Source of the DNA: Paenibacillus sp. MBLB1832
Lineage (GTDB): Bacteria > Bacillota > Bacilli > Paenibacillales > NBRC-103111
Length of the DNA stretch: 64,000 nucleotides
Direction of reading: 5' to 3'
Assembly (NCBI RefSeq): GCF_032271945.1
Contig: NZ_CP130319.1
Coordinates: forward strand, 2,561,001 to 2,625,000
Part shown: piece after piece, positions 54,162-63,957 of the stretch
Numbering within the stretch: position 1 is the stretch's first letter
Layout of the letters: each line of letters starts with the position of its first letter
The notes under the pieces: generated by a model
What the model was told of the DNA's origin: nothing
Database searches by the model: none
Seen by the model: the letters and a program-made list of their open reading frames with translations, nothing else
Position numbers and translations under genes: made by a program

Positions 54162-54185
54162 GTACGTTTTATGGGGAGGCTGTTC

Positions 54186-57100
54186 ATGAGTAATTTGGCT
54201 GATAAACGGAATCGCTTTGAGCTTTTGATGCAGCAAGCCGAGATTCCAGCCGATGTAATACGGTCTTATTTTGCAGAAGGTTATATTGATCAAGTAGAAA
54301 TAAGTCGAAAAAACCGCGACTGGACCTTTTATTTGGTTAAAAATGACTTGGTTCCTCTGAATGTTTATCGTTCATTCTGTAAAATGATTCAAGAGAAGTT
54401 CGCGCCAATTGCGAAGATTCGCTTTATTTGGAAGTATGAACAAGTAGAGCCAGCAGCTCTTGTGGAGGAGTACTGGAGTCTTTTCATGGATTGGTTAATG
54501 CGTGAAGTTCCTTCGATCAATGGGTGGATGACCAAAGCGCGGTTCGAAGTTCACGGCCAGGCCTTATCCCTGATTATGCTGGATGCGATTGGACTTGAAT
54601 TAGCAAAGAAGAAAAACGTAGATATGTTCATACGGAACTTTTTCCATAATTTTTTTCAAACGGAATTATCCGTTAAATATGCCATGGGCGAGTCCTCCGA
54701 GATCGAAGCAGAGTATGAGAAATTCGCAAAGCAGCGAGAGCAAGGCGAGAAATCGTTTACCCAAGAACTTATGATGTCCATTGATATGGAGGAGGAAGAG
54801 TCCTCTTTGCCAGAAGGTGAACTGAAGCTTGTCATGGGGATTGATATTAAGGAAGTCCCGACTCCACTCAAAGATATTCAAGAAGAAGAGAAGAAAATCG
54901 CTGTTCAAGGCACGGTATTCGGCTTGGATGTCAAAGAATTGCGGAATGGGAATACGCTGTACACGTTTAACATTACGGATTTCACTGACTCCCTCGCGAT
55001 GAAAGTTTTCGCCAAAACCAAAGACGATGTTAAGATTATGAGCTTGCTTGCTAACGGCACATGGATTCGGGCAAGAGGGAAAGTGGAATACGATCGCTTC
55101 ATGCAAATTCCTGAGCTCGTCATGATTCCGAATGATCTGTATGAGGTTATGGCGCCTAGAGATCGCATGGACGATGCGGCAGAAAAACGTGTCGAATTTC
55201 ATTTGCACACGAATATGAGTACGATGGATGCCCTCACTTCTGTTGATCAATATGTGAAAATGGCAGCCAAATGGGGTCATAAAGCGATCGCGATTACCGA
55301 TCACAGTAATATTCAATGCTTCCCAGATGCAGGTAAAGCAGCTAAGAAACACGGCATTAAAGTAATATATGGTGTAGAAGCGAACATCGTGAATGATTCT
55401 GTACCGATAGTAATGAATGCGCAAGACATTGACCTGAAACAAGCTACGTATGTGATTTTTGACGTGGAGACAACGGGTCTTTCTGTAACGAATAATCGGA
55501 TCATCGAGCTTGCAGGTGTAAAGATGCAGGACGGTAAGGAAATTGATCGGTTTGCCACGTTCATTAATCCTCATGAAAAGATCCCATATAACATTCAACA
55601 ACTTACGAATATTAATGATGATATGGTCAAGGATGCGCCGGATATCGAGGAGGAACTGCCGAAATTTGTCGAGTTTATAGGAGACTGTGTGTTAGTCGCT
55701 CATAATGCTCGTTTCGATATGGGCTTTCTTCAAGCCAACTTGAAGCGTATGAACCTGCCCGAAGTGACGAACGCCGTGCTGGATACGTTGGAACTGGCGA
55801 GATTTCTTTTCCCATCCATGAAAAATCATCGTTTAAATACGTTATCGGATAAATTTAAAGTAAGCTTGGACAACCATCACCGTGCGATCGATGACTCCAT
55901 TGCTTTGGGGTATGTGCTCTATCATTTAATTAATGAGGCTAATGATCGGCAAATTACGAGCTTGGCCAAGTTGAATGATTATGTAGGTAAAGATTTATCT
56001 AACCAGCGGCCTTTTCACTCCTGTATTTACGCTCTTAATGCTACAGGTAAGAAAAATTTATTTAAACTGATTTCCTTATCTCATACAACGTACTTGCAGC
56101 GTTCAGCTACAATTCCGAAAAGTGTATTGGTCGAGCATAGAGATGGACTATTGATCACATCAGGTTGTGAGAAGGGCGAGTTTTTCGAAGCAGTTCTGAA
56201 TAAGTCGATTGAAGAAGCAGAGCAGGTTGCTGAATTCTATGATATTCTCGAAATTCAACCTGTGAGCTATAACATGCATCTCGTAGAAAAAGAACTTGTG
56301 GGGTCAGCTCAAGATCTGGAGAACGCGGTTCGACGTGTTTGCGAAATTGGTTATAAAACAGGCAAACCCGTTATTGCCACAGGCAATGTCCACTATTTGC
56401 ATCCACGCGAGAAAATATGTCGCGATATTACGATTAACGGGATCACGGGTTTCAGTCCGCTGAAAGCCATGAAGAAGCCAGATGCACATTTCCGAACCAC
56501 CAAAGAGATGCTTCAGGAATTTGCTTTTTTAGGGGAAGAAAAAGCACTCGAAGTTGTTGTTCGAAATACGAACGAACTTGCGGAACGCTTCGAAACGATT
56601 GAGCTTTTCCCAGACAAGTTATTCACGCCAATTATTGAGGGTGCTGACGAAGAAATTCGGACAACCTGTTATACGACAGCTAAAAATATGTATGGGGATG
56701 AGCTGCCTGAAGTTATTGTGGCTCGTCTTGAGAAAGAGCTTGTGCCGATTATTAAGTTCGGCTTCTCGGCAAACTACTTAATTTCAGAACGTCTCGTGAA
56801 AAAGTCAAATGCAGACGGTTATCTCGTTGGTTCTCGTGGATCCGTTGGTTCTTCAGTCGTCGCCATGATGTTAGGGATTTCTGAAGTTAATCCGTTACCT
56901 CCTCATTATCTCTGTACAACGCCAGATTGTAAGCACAGCGAATGGTTTCTCGACGGCAGTGTGCCAAGTGGATTCGACCTTCCAAATAAGCCATGTCCGA
57001 TTTGCGGTGGCAATTTAAAAGGTGACGGGCATGATATCCCGTTCGAGACGTTCTTAGGCTTTAAGGGAGATAAGGTTCCCGATATCGACTTGAACTTTTC

Positions 57101-58502
57101 TGGTGAGTATCAACCGATTGCTCATAATTACACGAAAGTTCTTTTCGGTGAGCGAAGCGTGTTCCGTGCTGGTACGATTGGTACAGTAGCGGAAAAGACG
57201 GCGTTTGGTTTCGTGAAGAAGTATGAAGAGGAGATCGGCCAGAAATGGCGCGGAGCTGAACTGAACCGTTTGGCCGCTGGGTGTACAGGGGTTAAGCGTA
57301 GCACAGGTCAGCATCCAGGGGGGATTGTCGTCGTTCCTGATTATATGGAGGTTGACGATATCACGCCAGTGCAATACCCTGCTGATGACAAAAACTCCGA
57401 ATGGAAAACGACGCATTTTGACTACCATGCCTTCGATGCAAACTTGCTCAAACTCGATATTCTGGGACACGACGACCCGACGATGATGCGGATGCTGCAA
57501 GACTTGACGGGGATCGATCCAACGACCATTCCGATGAATGACCCGAAAGCGATGAGCATTTTTAATTCAACGGATGCATTGGGCGTACGTCCAGATCAAA
57601 TTCGCTCTCCCGTTGCGACATATGGCGTTCCTGAGATGGGGACCAAATTCGTTCGTCAAATGTTACATGAGACACAGCCATCATCCTTTGCTGACTTATT
57701 GCAAATTTCAGGTTTGTCACACGGAACTGGTGTATGGTTAGGGAATGCCCAGGAACTGATCAAGAAAGGCATTTGTAACATTAAGACGGTTATCGGTTGT
57801 CGTGATGATATTATGTTGTTCTTGATTTATAAAGCTGGGATGGATGCGGGACTTGCCTTTAAAATTACCGAGAGCGTTCGGAAAGGTAAGGGACTCACCG
57901 ACGAATGGAAAGATGAGATGAAGCGCTGTAATGTACCAGCTTGGTATATAGAATCATGCGAGCGGATTGAGTACATGTTTCCAAAAGCGCATGCGGCAGC
58001 TTACGTTATTTCTGCCGTCCGTACGGCATACTTCAAGGTGTATCACCCAATCGCTTATTACGCGACTTACTTCAGTGTACGCGCAGCGGACTTCGATCTT
58101 GAATTGCTATGCCAGGGCTATGACGCGATTCTGCGTCGCTTGATTGAAATTGAAGAGAAGGGCTTTCAGGCGTTGCCTAAGGAAAAAGCAATGGTTTCCA
58201 TTCTCGAAATGTCTTTGGAAATGACGTCCCGCGGCTTCAGCTTTAAGCCGATTGATATCTATCGTTCCGATGCGACTAAATTCACGATCGACGGTACAGC
58301 GCTCATTCCACCATTTGCAGCTATGTCTGGGATTGGCGAGAGTGCAGCTAAAAATATTGCCGCAGCCAAAGATGATGGCGATTTCTTATCAATTGAGGAT
58401 TTCCAGAATCGATCGAAGGCTTCTAAAACCGTGATCGAGCTGCTCAATTCGATGGGGTGCTTCCGCGGTCTGCCTGAGTCCAATCAGCTATCTTTGTTTT
58501 AG
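54186..58502 (+). CDS. polC: DNA polymerase III alpha subunit, PolC type
   Basis: PolC is the main replicase of low-GC Gram-positives, with proofreading in the same chain. The 1438-residue protein has an N-terminal domain, an OB fold (about residues 235-330), a PHP domain beginning EFHLHTNMSTMDALTS, a DEDD exonuclease inserted in it (YVIFDVETTGLS to HRAIDDSIALG, about 420-595), a Cys-based zinc site (CTTPDCKHS ... CPICGGN), the palm catalytic Asp pair in DKVPDIDLNFSGEYQ and a C-terminal helix-hairpin-helix and tail QLSLF. ATG 54186 follows GGGGAGG. Confidence 0.98.
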   Translation: MSNLADKRNRFELLMQQAEIPADVIRSYFAEGYIDQVEISRKNRDWTFYLVKNDLVPLNVYRSFCKMIQEKFAPIAKIRFIWKYEQVEPAALVEEYWSLFMDWLMREVPSINGWMTKARFEVHGQALSLIMLDAIGLELAKKKNVDMFIRNFFHNFFQTELSVKYAMGESSEIEAEYEKFAKQREQGEKSFTQELMMSIDMEEEESSLPEGELKLVMGIDIKEVPTPLKDIQEEEKKIAVQGTVFGLDVKELRNGNTLYTFNITDFTDSLAMKVFAKTKDDVKIMSLLANGTWIRARGKVEYDRFMQIPELVMIPNDLYEVMAPRDRMDDAAEKRVEFHLHTNMSTMDALTSVDQYVKMAAKWGHKAIAITDHSNIQCFPDAGKAAKKHGIKVIYGVEANIVNDSVPIVMNAQDIDLKQATYVIFDVETTGLSVTNNRIIELAGVKMQDGKEIDRFATFINPHEKIPYNIQQLTNINDDMVKDAPDIEEELPKFVEFIGDCVLVAHNARFDMGFLQANLKRMNLPEVTNAVLDTLELARFLFPSMKNHRLNTLSDKFKVSLDNHHRAIDDSIALGYVLYHLINEANDRQITSLAKLNDYVGKDLSNQRPFHSCIYALNATGKKNLFKLISLSHTTYLQRSATIPKSVLVEHRDGLLITSGCEKGEFFEAVLNKSIEEAEQVAEFYDILEIQPVSYNMHLVEKELVGSAQDLENAVRRVCEIGYKTGKPVIATGNVHYLHPREKICRDITINGITGFSPLKAMKKPDAHFRTTKEMLQEFAFLGEEKALEVVVRNTNELAERFETIELFPDKLFTPIIEGADEEIRTTCYTTAKNMYGDELPEVIVARLEKELVPIIKFGFSANYLISERLVKKSNADGYLVGSRGSVGSSVVAMMLGISEVNPLPPHYLCTTPDCKHSEWFLDGSVPSGFDLPNKPCPICGGNLKGDGHDIPFETFLGFKGDKVPDIDLNFSGEYQPIAHNYTKVLFGERSVFRAGTIGTVAEKTAFGFVKKYEEEIGQKWRGAELNRLAAGCTGVKRSTGQHPGGIVVVPDYMEVDDITPVQYPADDKNSEWKTTHFDYHAFDANLLKLDILGHDDPTMMRMLQDLTGIDPTTIPMNDPKAMSIFNSTDALGVRPDQIRSPVATYGVPEMGTKFVRQMLHETQPSSFADLLQISGLSHGTGVWLGNAQELIKKGICNIKTVIGCRDDIMLFLIYKAGMDAGLAFKITESVRKGKGLTDEWKDEMKRCNVPAWYIESCERIEYMFPKAHAAAYVISAVRTAYFKVYHPIAYYATYFSVRAADFDLELLCQGYDAILRRLIEIEEKGFQALPKEKAMVSILEMSLEMTSRGFSFKPIDIYRSDATKFTIDGTALIPPFAAMSGIGESAAKNIAAAKDDGDFLSIEDFQNRSKASKTVIELLNSMGCFRGLPESNQLSLF

Positions 58503-58600
58503 TGGATCGGCGTAAAACTTGACTCGGTTTTCTTCGAAAAACAATGAAAAGGCTCGAAAAACTTCCAGCTGTCAAGTGAAAATCATTAACAAGTTTGCTA

Positions 58601-58630
58601 TTGTAATGCAAAGAATGGTTATGGTATAAT
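58601..58630 (+). promoter_or_regulatory. Promoter of the rimP-nusA-infB operon
   Basis: TTGTAA (58601-58606) lies 18 bases before a perfect TATAAT (58625-58630), which is also extended by TGG (58622-58624). Transcription should start near 58637, about 120 bases before rimP. Between polC and this promoter, 58503-58600, nothing else is seen. Confidence 0.75.
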
Positions 58631-58666
58631 TTTTATTGGTAATAATGAGGATATCATCTTGTGATT

Positions 58667-58690
58667 AAAGAGTGGGGAAACCCACTCTTT
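58667..58690 (+). terminator. Leader hairpin of the nusA operon, probable attenuator
   Basis: AAAGAGTGGG (58667-58676) and CCCACTCTTT (58681-58690) form a perfect 10-bp stem capped by a GAAA tetraloop. ACATTTTG follows, a poor U-tract. It lies in the leader, about 30 bases after the predicted transcription start. Weak-U-tract hairpins of this kind are typical of NusA-dependent terminators, and in Bacillus NusA limits its own operon at a leader terminator; the same role here is inferred. Confidence 0.7.
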
Positions 58691-58756
58691 ACATTTTGAT
58701 ATAGGACTTTTTTCACTAGCGATAGGAAAGAGTCACAATAGGAGGTACAGATATCT

Positions 58757-59221
58757 GTGGCTACACAATTGCAAATTAAATCCATCATTGAGGACATGCT
58801 GAAGGATTTCGTTGAACAAAATGGGTTTGAAATCGTGGATATTGAATATGTCAAAGAAGGCAGCAATTGGTTCCTTCGCGTCTACGCGGACAAAGAAGGC
58901 GGAATTGATATAGATGATTGCGGTCGCATCAGCGAGTATTTAAGCGGTCAATTGGATGAGAAAGATCCGATTTCGGATGCTTATTTCTTGGAAGTTTCTT
59001 CTCCTGGCGCGGAGCGTCCACTTAAGAAAACTCAAGACTTCTATAAAGCCGTAAACAGTCATGTATTTGTTACCACGTATGAGTCTATTGACGGCTCTAA
59101 GGAATTTGAGGGATTGTTGCAGTCATATAACGAGGAAGAACTCGTGATTGAGATTGGAAAGAAGAGAATCAGCATACCCGTTGCGAAGCTAGCTAGCGCA
59201 CGTCTAGCTATCGTATTCTAA
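58757..59221 (+). CDS. rimP: Ribosome maturation factor RimP
   Basis: RimP assists 30S subunit maturation. The 154-residue protein has the N-terminal alpha/beta domain (FEIVDIEYVKEGSNWFLRVY), the signature IDDCGRISEYLSGQLDEKDP and LEVSSPGAERPLKK, and a C-terminal SH3-like domain. It starts at GTG 58757, about 10 bases after AGGAGGT. First gene of the nusA operon. Confidence 0.96.
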   Translation: MATQLQIKSIIEDMLKDFVEQNGFEIVDIEYVKEGSNWFLRVYADKEGGIDIDDCGRISEYLSGQLDEKDPISDAYFLEVSSPGAERPLKKTQDFYKAVNSHVFVTTYESIDGSKEFEGLLQSYNEEELVIEIGKKRISIPVAKLASARLAIVF

Positions 59222-59257
59222 GCAACGTTACTTATTGAAAGGGGGGACTCAGTTCAA

Positions 59258-60355
59258 ATGAATTCGGATTTTATTGAAGCGCTGTCGGAAATTGAACGTG
59301 AGAAGGGTATCTCCAAGGAGTTACTTATTGATGCTATTGAAGCGGCGATGATTTCTAGTTATAAACGTAATTTCAACACGGCACAGAACGTGCGCGTGGA
59401 TATCAATCGACATACGGGTCTCATTAAGGTATATGCACGCAAAACAGTGACTGAGGACGTATTGGATCCAAGATTGGAAATTTCTCTTCACGCGTCTCGT
59501 GAAATCAATCCAAACTATCAATTGGATGATATTGTTGAGATCGAGGTGACGCCACGTGATTTCGGACGCATCGCGGCACAAACAGCTAAACAAGTCGTGA
59601 CACAACGTATTCGCGAGGCTGAGCGTGGTTTGATTTACAATGCATTTATCGACAAAGAAGAAGATATCGTTACGGGGATTCTCCAACGTCAAGACCAACG
59701 TAATATTTATGTTGATCTAGGTAAAGTAGAAGCTGTTCTTCCACTTACAGAGCTTATGCCTACGGATAAGTTCAAGCAAGGAGATCGTATCAAAGCTTAT
59801 ATTACGAAAGTTGAGAACACGACTAAAGGTCCTCAAATCATTTTATCAAGAACGCATCCTGGCTTGTTAAAGCGTCTTTTCGAGCTGGAAGTTCCTGAAA
59901 TCTTTGATGGTGTCGTTGAAATTCGTTCCGTTGCTCGTGAAGCTGGCTTCCGTTCAAAGATTGCGGTTCATTCCCGTAATCCGGAAGTAGATCCAGTTGG
60001 CTCATGCGTTGGCCCGAAAGGTCTGCGCGTTCAAACGATCGTTACGGAGCTTCGCGGCGAGAAAATTGACATTGTTCGTTGGATGGAGAGCGTGGAAGAG
60101 TACGTTGCGAATGCACTAAGCCCTTCTAAAGTGCTTGAAGTTCAAATTCATGAAAATGAAAAAATGGCACGTGTTATTGTTCCTGATTATCAACTTTCAC
60201 TAGCCATTGGTATCAAAGGGCAAAATGCTCGACTTGCTGCCAAGTTGACAGGCTGGAAAATCGATATTAAAAGTGAAACACAAGCTGAACAAGAGTTTGG
60301 CCGCGTGAAAACTTATTCGGAAGAAATGCATCAGGATTCGGTAAGTATTGATTAA
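59258..60355 (+). CDS. nusA: Transcription termination/antitermination factor NusA
   Basis: NusA binds RNA polymerase and shapes pausing and termination. The 365-residue protein has the N-terminal polymerase-binding domain, an S1 domain (VTGILQRQDQRNIYVDLGKV), KH1 (REAGFRSKIAVHSRNPEVDP, GSCVGPKGLRVQTIVTELRG) and KH2 (LAIGIKGQNARLAAKLTGWK), and no C-terminal acidic repeats, as usual in Firmicutes. The strong GGGGGG site lies upstream of the ATG. Confidence 0.98.
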   Translation: MNSDFIEALSEIEREKGISKELLIDAIEAAMISSYKRNFNTAQNVRVDINRHTGLIKVYARKTVTEDVLDPRLEISLHASREINPNYQLDDIVEIEVTPRDFGRIAAQTAKQVVTQRIREAERGLIYNAFIDKEEDIVTGILQRQDQRNIYVDLGKVEAVLPLTELMPTDKFKQGDRIKAYITKVENTTKGPQIILSRTHPGLLKRLFELEVPEIFDGVVEIRSVAREAGFRSKIAVHSRNPEVDPVGSCVGPKGLRVQTIVTELRGEKIDIVRWMESVEEYVANALSPSKVLEVQIHENEKMARVIVPDYQLSLAIGIKGQNARLAAKLTGWKIDIKSETQAEQEFGRVKTYSEEMHQDSVSID

Positions 60356-60385
60356 GTTTTTGTTTTCGAACAAGGGGTGATCGGA

Positions 60386-60700
60386 ATGAAGCAGAGAAAA
60401 ATCCCTCTGAGAAAGTGTGTTGCCTGTCAGGAAATGATGCCGAAGAGGGACTTGATCCGCGTCGTCAAAACGCCTGAAGATGACATTCTCATTGATCTTA
60501 AGGGGAAGAAGTCTGGGCGCGGTGCCTACCTGTGCGGGAAGGTTTCTTGTTTTAAATTGGCAAAGAAAAGCAAAGCCCTGGATAGAGCTCTCAAGCAGGC
60601 CGTTGGTGCAGAAATCTATGACCAGTTGGAACAAGATTTCATTCGTGTGGAAGATGAATTCCTTTCTCTGAAAGAGGAGGAATCGGAAGATGAATCCTAA
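60386..60700 (+). CDS. ylxR: YlxR family RNA-binding protein (RnpM)
   Basis: The 104-residue protein has the YlxR signature: RKCVACQEMMPKRDLIRVV, GRGAYLCGKVSCF and a Lys-rich helix. In Bacillus the protein (also called RnpM) binds RNase P RNA and nucleoid-associated targets. Compared with the family's usual 90 residues it has an acidic C-terminal tail ([11 protein letters not shown]). ATG 60386 follows AAGGGGTGA. It overlaps ylxQ by 11 bases. Confidence 0.93.
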   Translation: MKQRKIPLRKCVACQEMMPKRDLIRVVKTPEDDILIDLKGKKSGRGAYLCGKVSCFKLAKKSKALDRALKQAVGAEIYDQLEQDFIRVEDEFLSLKEEESEDES

Positions 60701-61019
60701 GTTTTTATCACAACTTGGATTGGCGATGAGAGCTGGGAAACTCGTAACGGGTGATGAAGGAGTTTTCAAAGCCATTCGCGCGGGTGAAGCCAAGCTTGTT
60801 ATTATGGCGGCGGACGCATCGGCGAATACACGTAAGAAATTTCAAGATAAATGCCACTTCTATGGGGTCACCCTGATGGAAATTGGTACGAAATATGAAT
60901 TGGGCCGCAGCATTGGGAAAGAAATGCGTGTCACCATAGGTGTATTGGACGGAGGCTTCGCGCAGATGCTGCAGAAGAGTCAAGAAAATCCTGCGGAGGT
61001 GAAACATATTGACCAATAA
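60690..61019 (+). CDS. ylxQ: L7Ae-family ribosomal/RNA-binding protein YlxQ
   Basis: The 109-residue protein has the L7Ae/L30e fold pattern: [20 protein letters not shown], the RNA-contact segment [19 protein letters not shown] and [18 protein letters not shown]. Such proteins bind kink-turn RNA. It overlaps both neighbours, ylxR by 11 bases and infB by 11 bases, so translation is tightly coupled. Confidence 0.95.
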   Translation: MNPKFLSQLGLAMRAGKLVTGDEGVFKAIRAGEAKLVIMAADASANTRKKFQDKCHFYGVTLMEIGTKYELGRSIGKEMRVTIGVLDGGFAQMLQKSQENPAEVKHIDQ

Positions 61020-63951
61020 ACAAGATAATAAAGATAAGACACGCGTCTACGAATACGCGAAACAACTCAATATGAGTAGCAAAGAAATCATTACGATTCT
61101 TAAGCGATTGAACATTCCTGTTAACAATCATATGAGCGTAATGGAAAATGACGCGGTCAGCAGTGTAGAAAAGTTTTTTAGAGATATTAAAGCAAATGCG
61201 GCTGCCAAACGAGCAGCTACGGACGGAGGAAATGTGAGTTCATCTACGACGAATCAGAGTCCTGCATCGCAGGCTCCAGCACAAGAAAATAAAGGTGCAA
61301 TAACGCCAGCGGCTAAGCCGTCTTCCGTTACAGAACAATCGAGCAGTCAGCCAACGACAACGTCGGCTACATCAACGCCACAACAAGGTCAGTCTTCCCA
61401 ACATTCAAATAACCGCCCGCAATCACAACAACGTGATGGTCGTCCAAGCGGTCAAGGTTCTTACCAAGGTGGGGGGCGTCCAAGTGGTCAAGGTCAAGGT
61501 GGACAGCGCCCTGGCTATCAAGGTTCGAATTCATCAGGCAGTCGTCCAAGTGGTCAAGGTTCCAGCCAAGGCGGTCAACGCACGGGCTATCAAGGATCAA
61601 ATCCGAATAGCGGTCGTCCAAGCGGCCAAGGTTCCAGTCAAGGTCAAGGTGGGCGTTCTGGCGACAGGCCTCCATTCCGTTCTAACGATGGTCGTCCTTC
61701 TGGCGGTAACAGCGGCGGCGGATACAACAGCAGTCGACCAGCAGGTCAAGGCTTTAGCCAAGGTCAAGGACAAGGTGGAGCGCCGCGTTCGAATAGCAAC
61801 TACGCAGGTTCACGTCCAAGTCCAAGTACTGGCGGCCCTGGTGCAGGAAGTGGTCAAAGCGCGAATAGCGGTCGTCCACAATCCAGTCCAAACCGTAGTA
61901 CAGGACCTAACCGTCAGAATAAGCCATTTGAGAACCGCAATAACAACCAAAGCGGAAGACCGGTTATCCAAGAGGCGAAACCGCAATTCCACGTAGGCGC
62001 AACAGCGGCGGAGTTGGATGATGCAGCAGCGAAAGCAGGCGTCATTACAACGAAGAAATCCAAACCGACCCCTAAACGTTTTGATGACAACAGATCGGGT
62101 GGAAATCGCGGTCCTGGTGGTAACAATAGAGGCAACCAACGCGGCAACAATAGAGGCCGTTATCAGCAAGAAATGGTTAAAAAAGAAAAAGTGGATAACA
62201 CACCTAAGAAGATTATCGTTCGTGGCAGCATGACTGTTGGTGAAACAGCGAAATTGCTTCACAAAGATGCTTCTGAAGTGATTAAAAAGCTTTTGTTCCT
62301 TGGAACGATGGCTACGATCAATCAAGAACTAGACTTGGAGACAATTCAATTAATCGCATCGGAATTTGGTGTTGAGGTTGAAGTGAAAATCAAAGTCGAA
62401 GAAGATAACTTCGAAACGTTCGAAGAAATCGATGATGAGGCTGATTTGCTAGAGCGTCCTCCTGTAGTAACGATCATGGGTCACGTTGACCACGGTAAAA
62501 CGACTTTGCTTGATGCCATTCGTAAAACGAGTGTAACGGAAGGCGAAGCAGGCGGGATCACACAGCACATCGGTGCTTATCAAGTAGAGGTTAACCAGAA
62601 GAAAATTACGTTCCTGGATACACCTGGTCACGAAGCGTTTACAACAATGCGTGCCCGCGGTGCTCAAGTGACGGATATTACGATTATCGTTGTTGCGGCT
62701 GATGACGGTGTTATGCCACAAACAGTTGAAGCCATTAGTCATGCTAAAGCGGCTGGCGTACCGATCATTGTAGCAGTGAACAAGATTGATAAAGAAGGCG
62801 CGAATCCTGATCAAATCAAACAAGCTCTGACGGCTTATGAATTGGTTCCTGAAGAGTGGGGCGGCGATACGATTTTCTGTGAAATTTCCGCGAAACAACG
62901 TATCGGTCTTGAAAACTTGCTCGAAATGATCTTGCTGGTAGCTGAAGTGCAGGAGTACAAAGCGAACCCTAACAAACGTGCTAGAGCAACTGTCATTGAA
63001 GCTGAGTTGGATAAAGGAAGAGGCCCGGTTGCTCGTGTCCTAATCCAACACGGTACTTTGAAAGTGGGGGACAGCTTCGTTGCCGGCGTATGCTTTGGTC
63101 GTGTACGTGCGATGGTGAACGATAAAGGGAAGCGATTGAAAGAAGCGGGACCTTCCACGCCAGTAGAAATCACTGGTTTGACAGAAGTTCCACAAGCTGG
63201 GGATCCGTTCTTAGCTTATGAAGATGAGCGCAAAGCAAGAGACATCGCCGATCGTCGTGCGACAGCTCTTCGTCAATCCGAAATGACGGCAAACTCACGC
63301 GTTACATTGGATGATCTCTTTAAACATATTAAAGATGGCGAGATTAAAGATCTGAATGTCATTATCAAAGGTGACGTTCAAGGCTCTGTTGAAGCGCTGA
63401 AAAGCTCACTTGAGAAAATTGAAGTCGAAGGCGTTCGTGTTAAAATCCTTCACAATGGTGTTGGTGCTATTACGGAATCAGATATTATCCTGGCTTCCGC
63501 ATCCAATGCGATCATTATTGGCTTCAACGTTCGTCCTGAGCCTGCCGCGAAAGCAACGGCAGATCAAGAGAAAGTGGACATTCGTCTGCACAACATTATC
63601 TACAACGTAATTGAAGAAATCGAGCAAGCCATGAAGGGGATGCTGGATCCTGTATTTAAAGAAGTTGTTCTCGGTCAAGCCGAAGTTCGTAACGTCTTTA
63701 AAATTACAGGTTCAGGTACGATTGCTGGTTGCTATGTTACTTCTGGTAAAATCGCACGTAATGCGCAAACTCGCTTAATTCGCAGCGGCATTGTCGTGCA
63801 TGAAGGTAAGATTGACTCCTTGAAACGCTTTAAGGATGATCAAAAAGAAGTGGCACAAGGTTACGAGTGTGGTATATCTCTAGAGCGTTATCATGATATT
63901 AAAGAGGGCGACATCATTGAAGCCTTCATCATGGAGTCCGTTGAGAGGTGA
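61009..63951 (+). CDS. infB: Translation initiation factor IF-2
   Basis: IF-2 brings initiator tRNA to the ribosome as a GTPase. The 980-residue protein starts with an IF2 N-terminal helix domain ([20 protein letters not shown]), then a very long low-complexity linker (about residues 65-390), a second IF2_N domain ([20 protein letters not shown]), and the G domain with G1 [10 protein letters not shown] at residue 491, DTPGHEAF and NKIDKEG, followed by domains II, III and IV. Bacillus subtilis IF-2 is near 716 residues; the extra length is the linker. TTG 61009 follows GCGGAGGTG. Confidence 0.97.
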   Translation: MTNKQDNKDKTRVYEYAKQLNMSSKEIITILKRLNIPVNNHMSVMENDAVSSVEKFFRDIKANAAAKRAATDGGNVSSSTTNQSPASQAPAQENKGAITPAAKPSSVTEQSSSQPTTTSATSTPQQGQSSQHSNNRPQSQQRDGRPSGQGSYQGGGRPSGQGQGGQRPGYQGSNSSGSRPSGQGSSQGGQRTGYQGSNPNSGRPSGQGSSQGQGGRSGDRPPFRSNDGRPSGGNSGGGYNSSRPAGQGFSQGQGQGGAPRSNSNYAGSRPSPSTGGPGAGSGQSANSGRPQSSPNRSTGPNRQNKPFENRNNNQSGRPVIQEAKPQFHVGATAAELDDAAAKAGVITTKKSKPTPKRFDDNRSGGNRGPGGNNRGNQRGNNRGRYQQEMVKKEKVDNTPKKIIVRGSMTVGETAKLLHKDASEVIKKLLFLGTMATINQELDLETIQLIASEFGVEVEVKIKVEEDNFETFEEIDDEADLLERPPVVTIMGHVDHGKTTLLDAIRKTSVTEGEAGGITQHIGAYQVEVNQKKITFLDTPGHEAFTTMRARGAQVTDITIIVVAADDGVMPQTVEAISHAKAAGVPIIVAVNKIDKEGANPDQIKQALTAYELVPEEWGGDTIFCEISAKQRIGLENLLEMILLVAEVQEYKANPNKRARATVIEAELDKGRGPVARVLIQHGTLKVGDSFVAGVCFGRVRAMVNDKGKRLKEAGPSTPVEITGLTEVPQAGDPFLAYEDERKARDIADRRATALRQSEMTANSRVTLDDLFKHIKDGEIKDLNVIIKGDVQGSVEALKSSLEKIEVEGVRVKILHNGVGAITESDIILASASNAIIIGFNVRPEPAAKATADQEKVDIRLHNIIYNVIEEIEQAMKGMLDPVFKEVVLGQAEVRNVFKITGSGTIAGCYVTSGKIARNAQTRLIRSGIVVHEGKIDSLKRFKDDQKEVAQGYECGISLERYHDIKEGDIIEAFIMESVER
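61437..61830 (+). repeat. Coding repeats in infB encoding RPSGQG-type units
   Basis: The bases encode degenerate units built on [10 protein letters not shown] and RxGYQGSN, with the DNA core CGTCCAAGTGGTCAAGG or close variants recurring at least five times between 61440 and 61640. The stretch is rich in Gly, Gln, Ser, Arg and Pro and surely disordered. Codon use varies between copies, so it is not a very recent duplication. Confidence 0.85.
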
Positions 63952-63957
63952 TAACAT

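Noticed and set aside
54666..55601. Long open frame on the minus strand inside polC (311 codons)
   Set aside because: It lies wholly inside polC, has no family-like motif, no good ribosome site and a skewed Phe/Ile/Arg/His-rich composition typical of antisense shadows.
61433..61996. Open +1 frame of 187 codons within the infB linker
   Set aside because: The repeats are stop-poor in several frames; the product is Val/Lys/Ala monotony and has no independent start signal.
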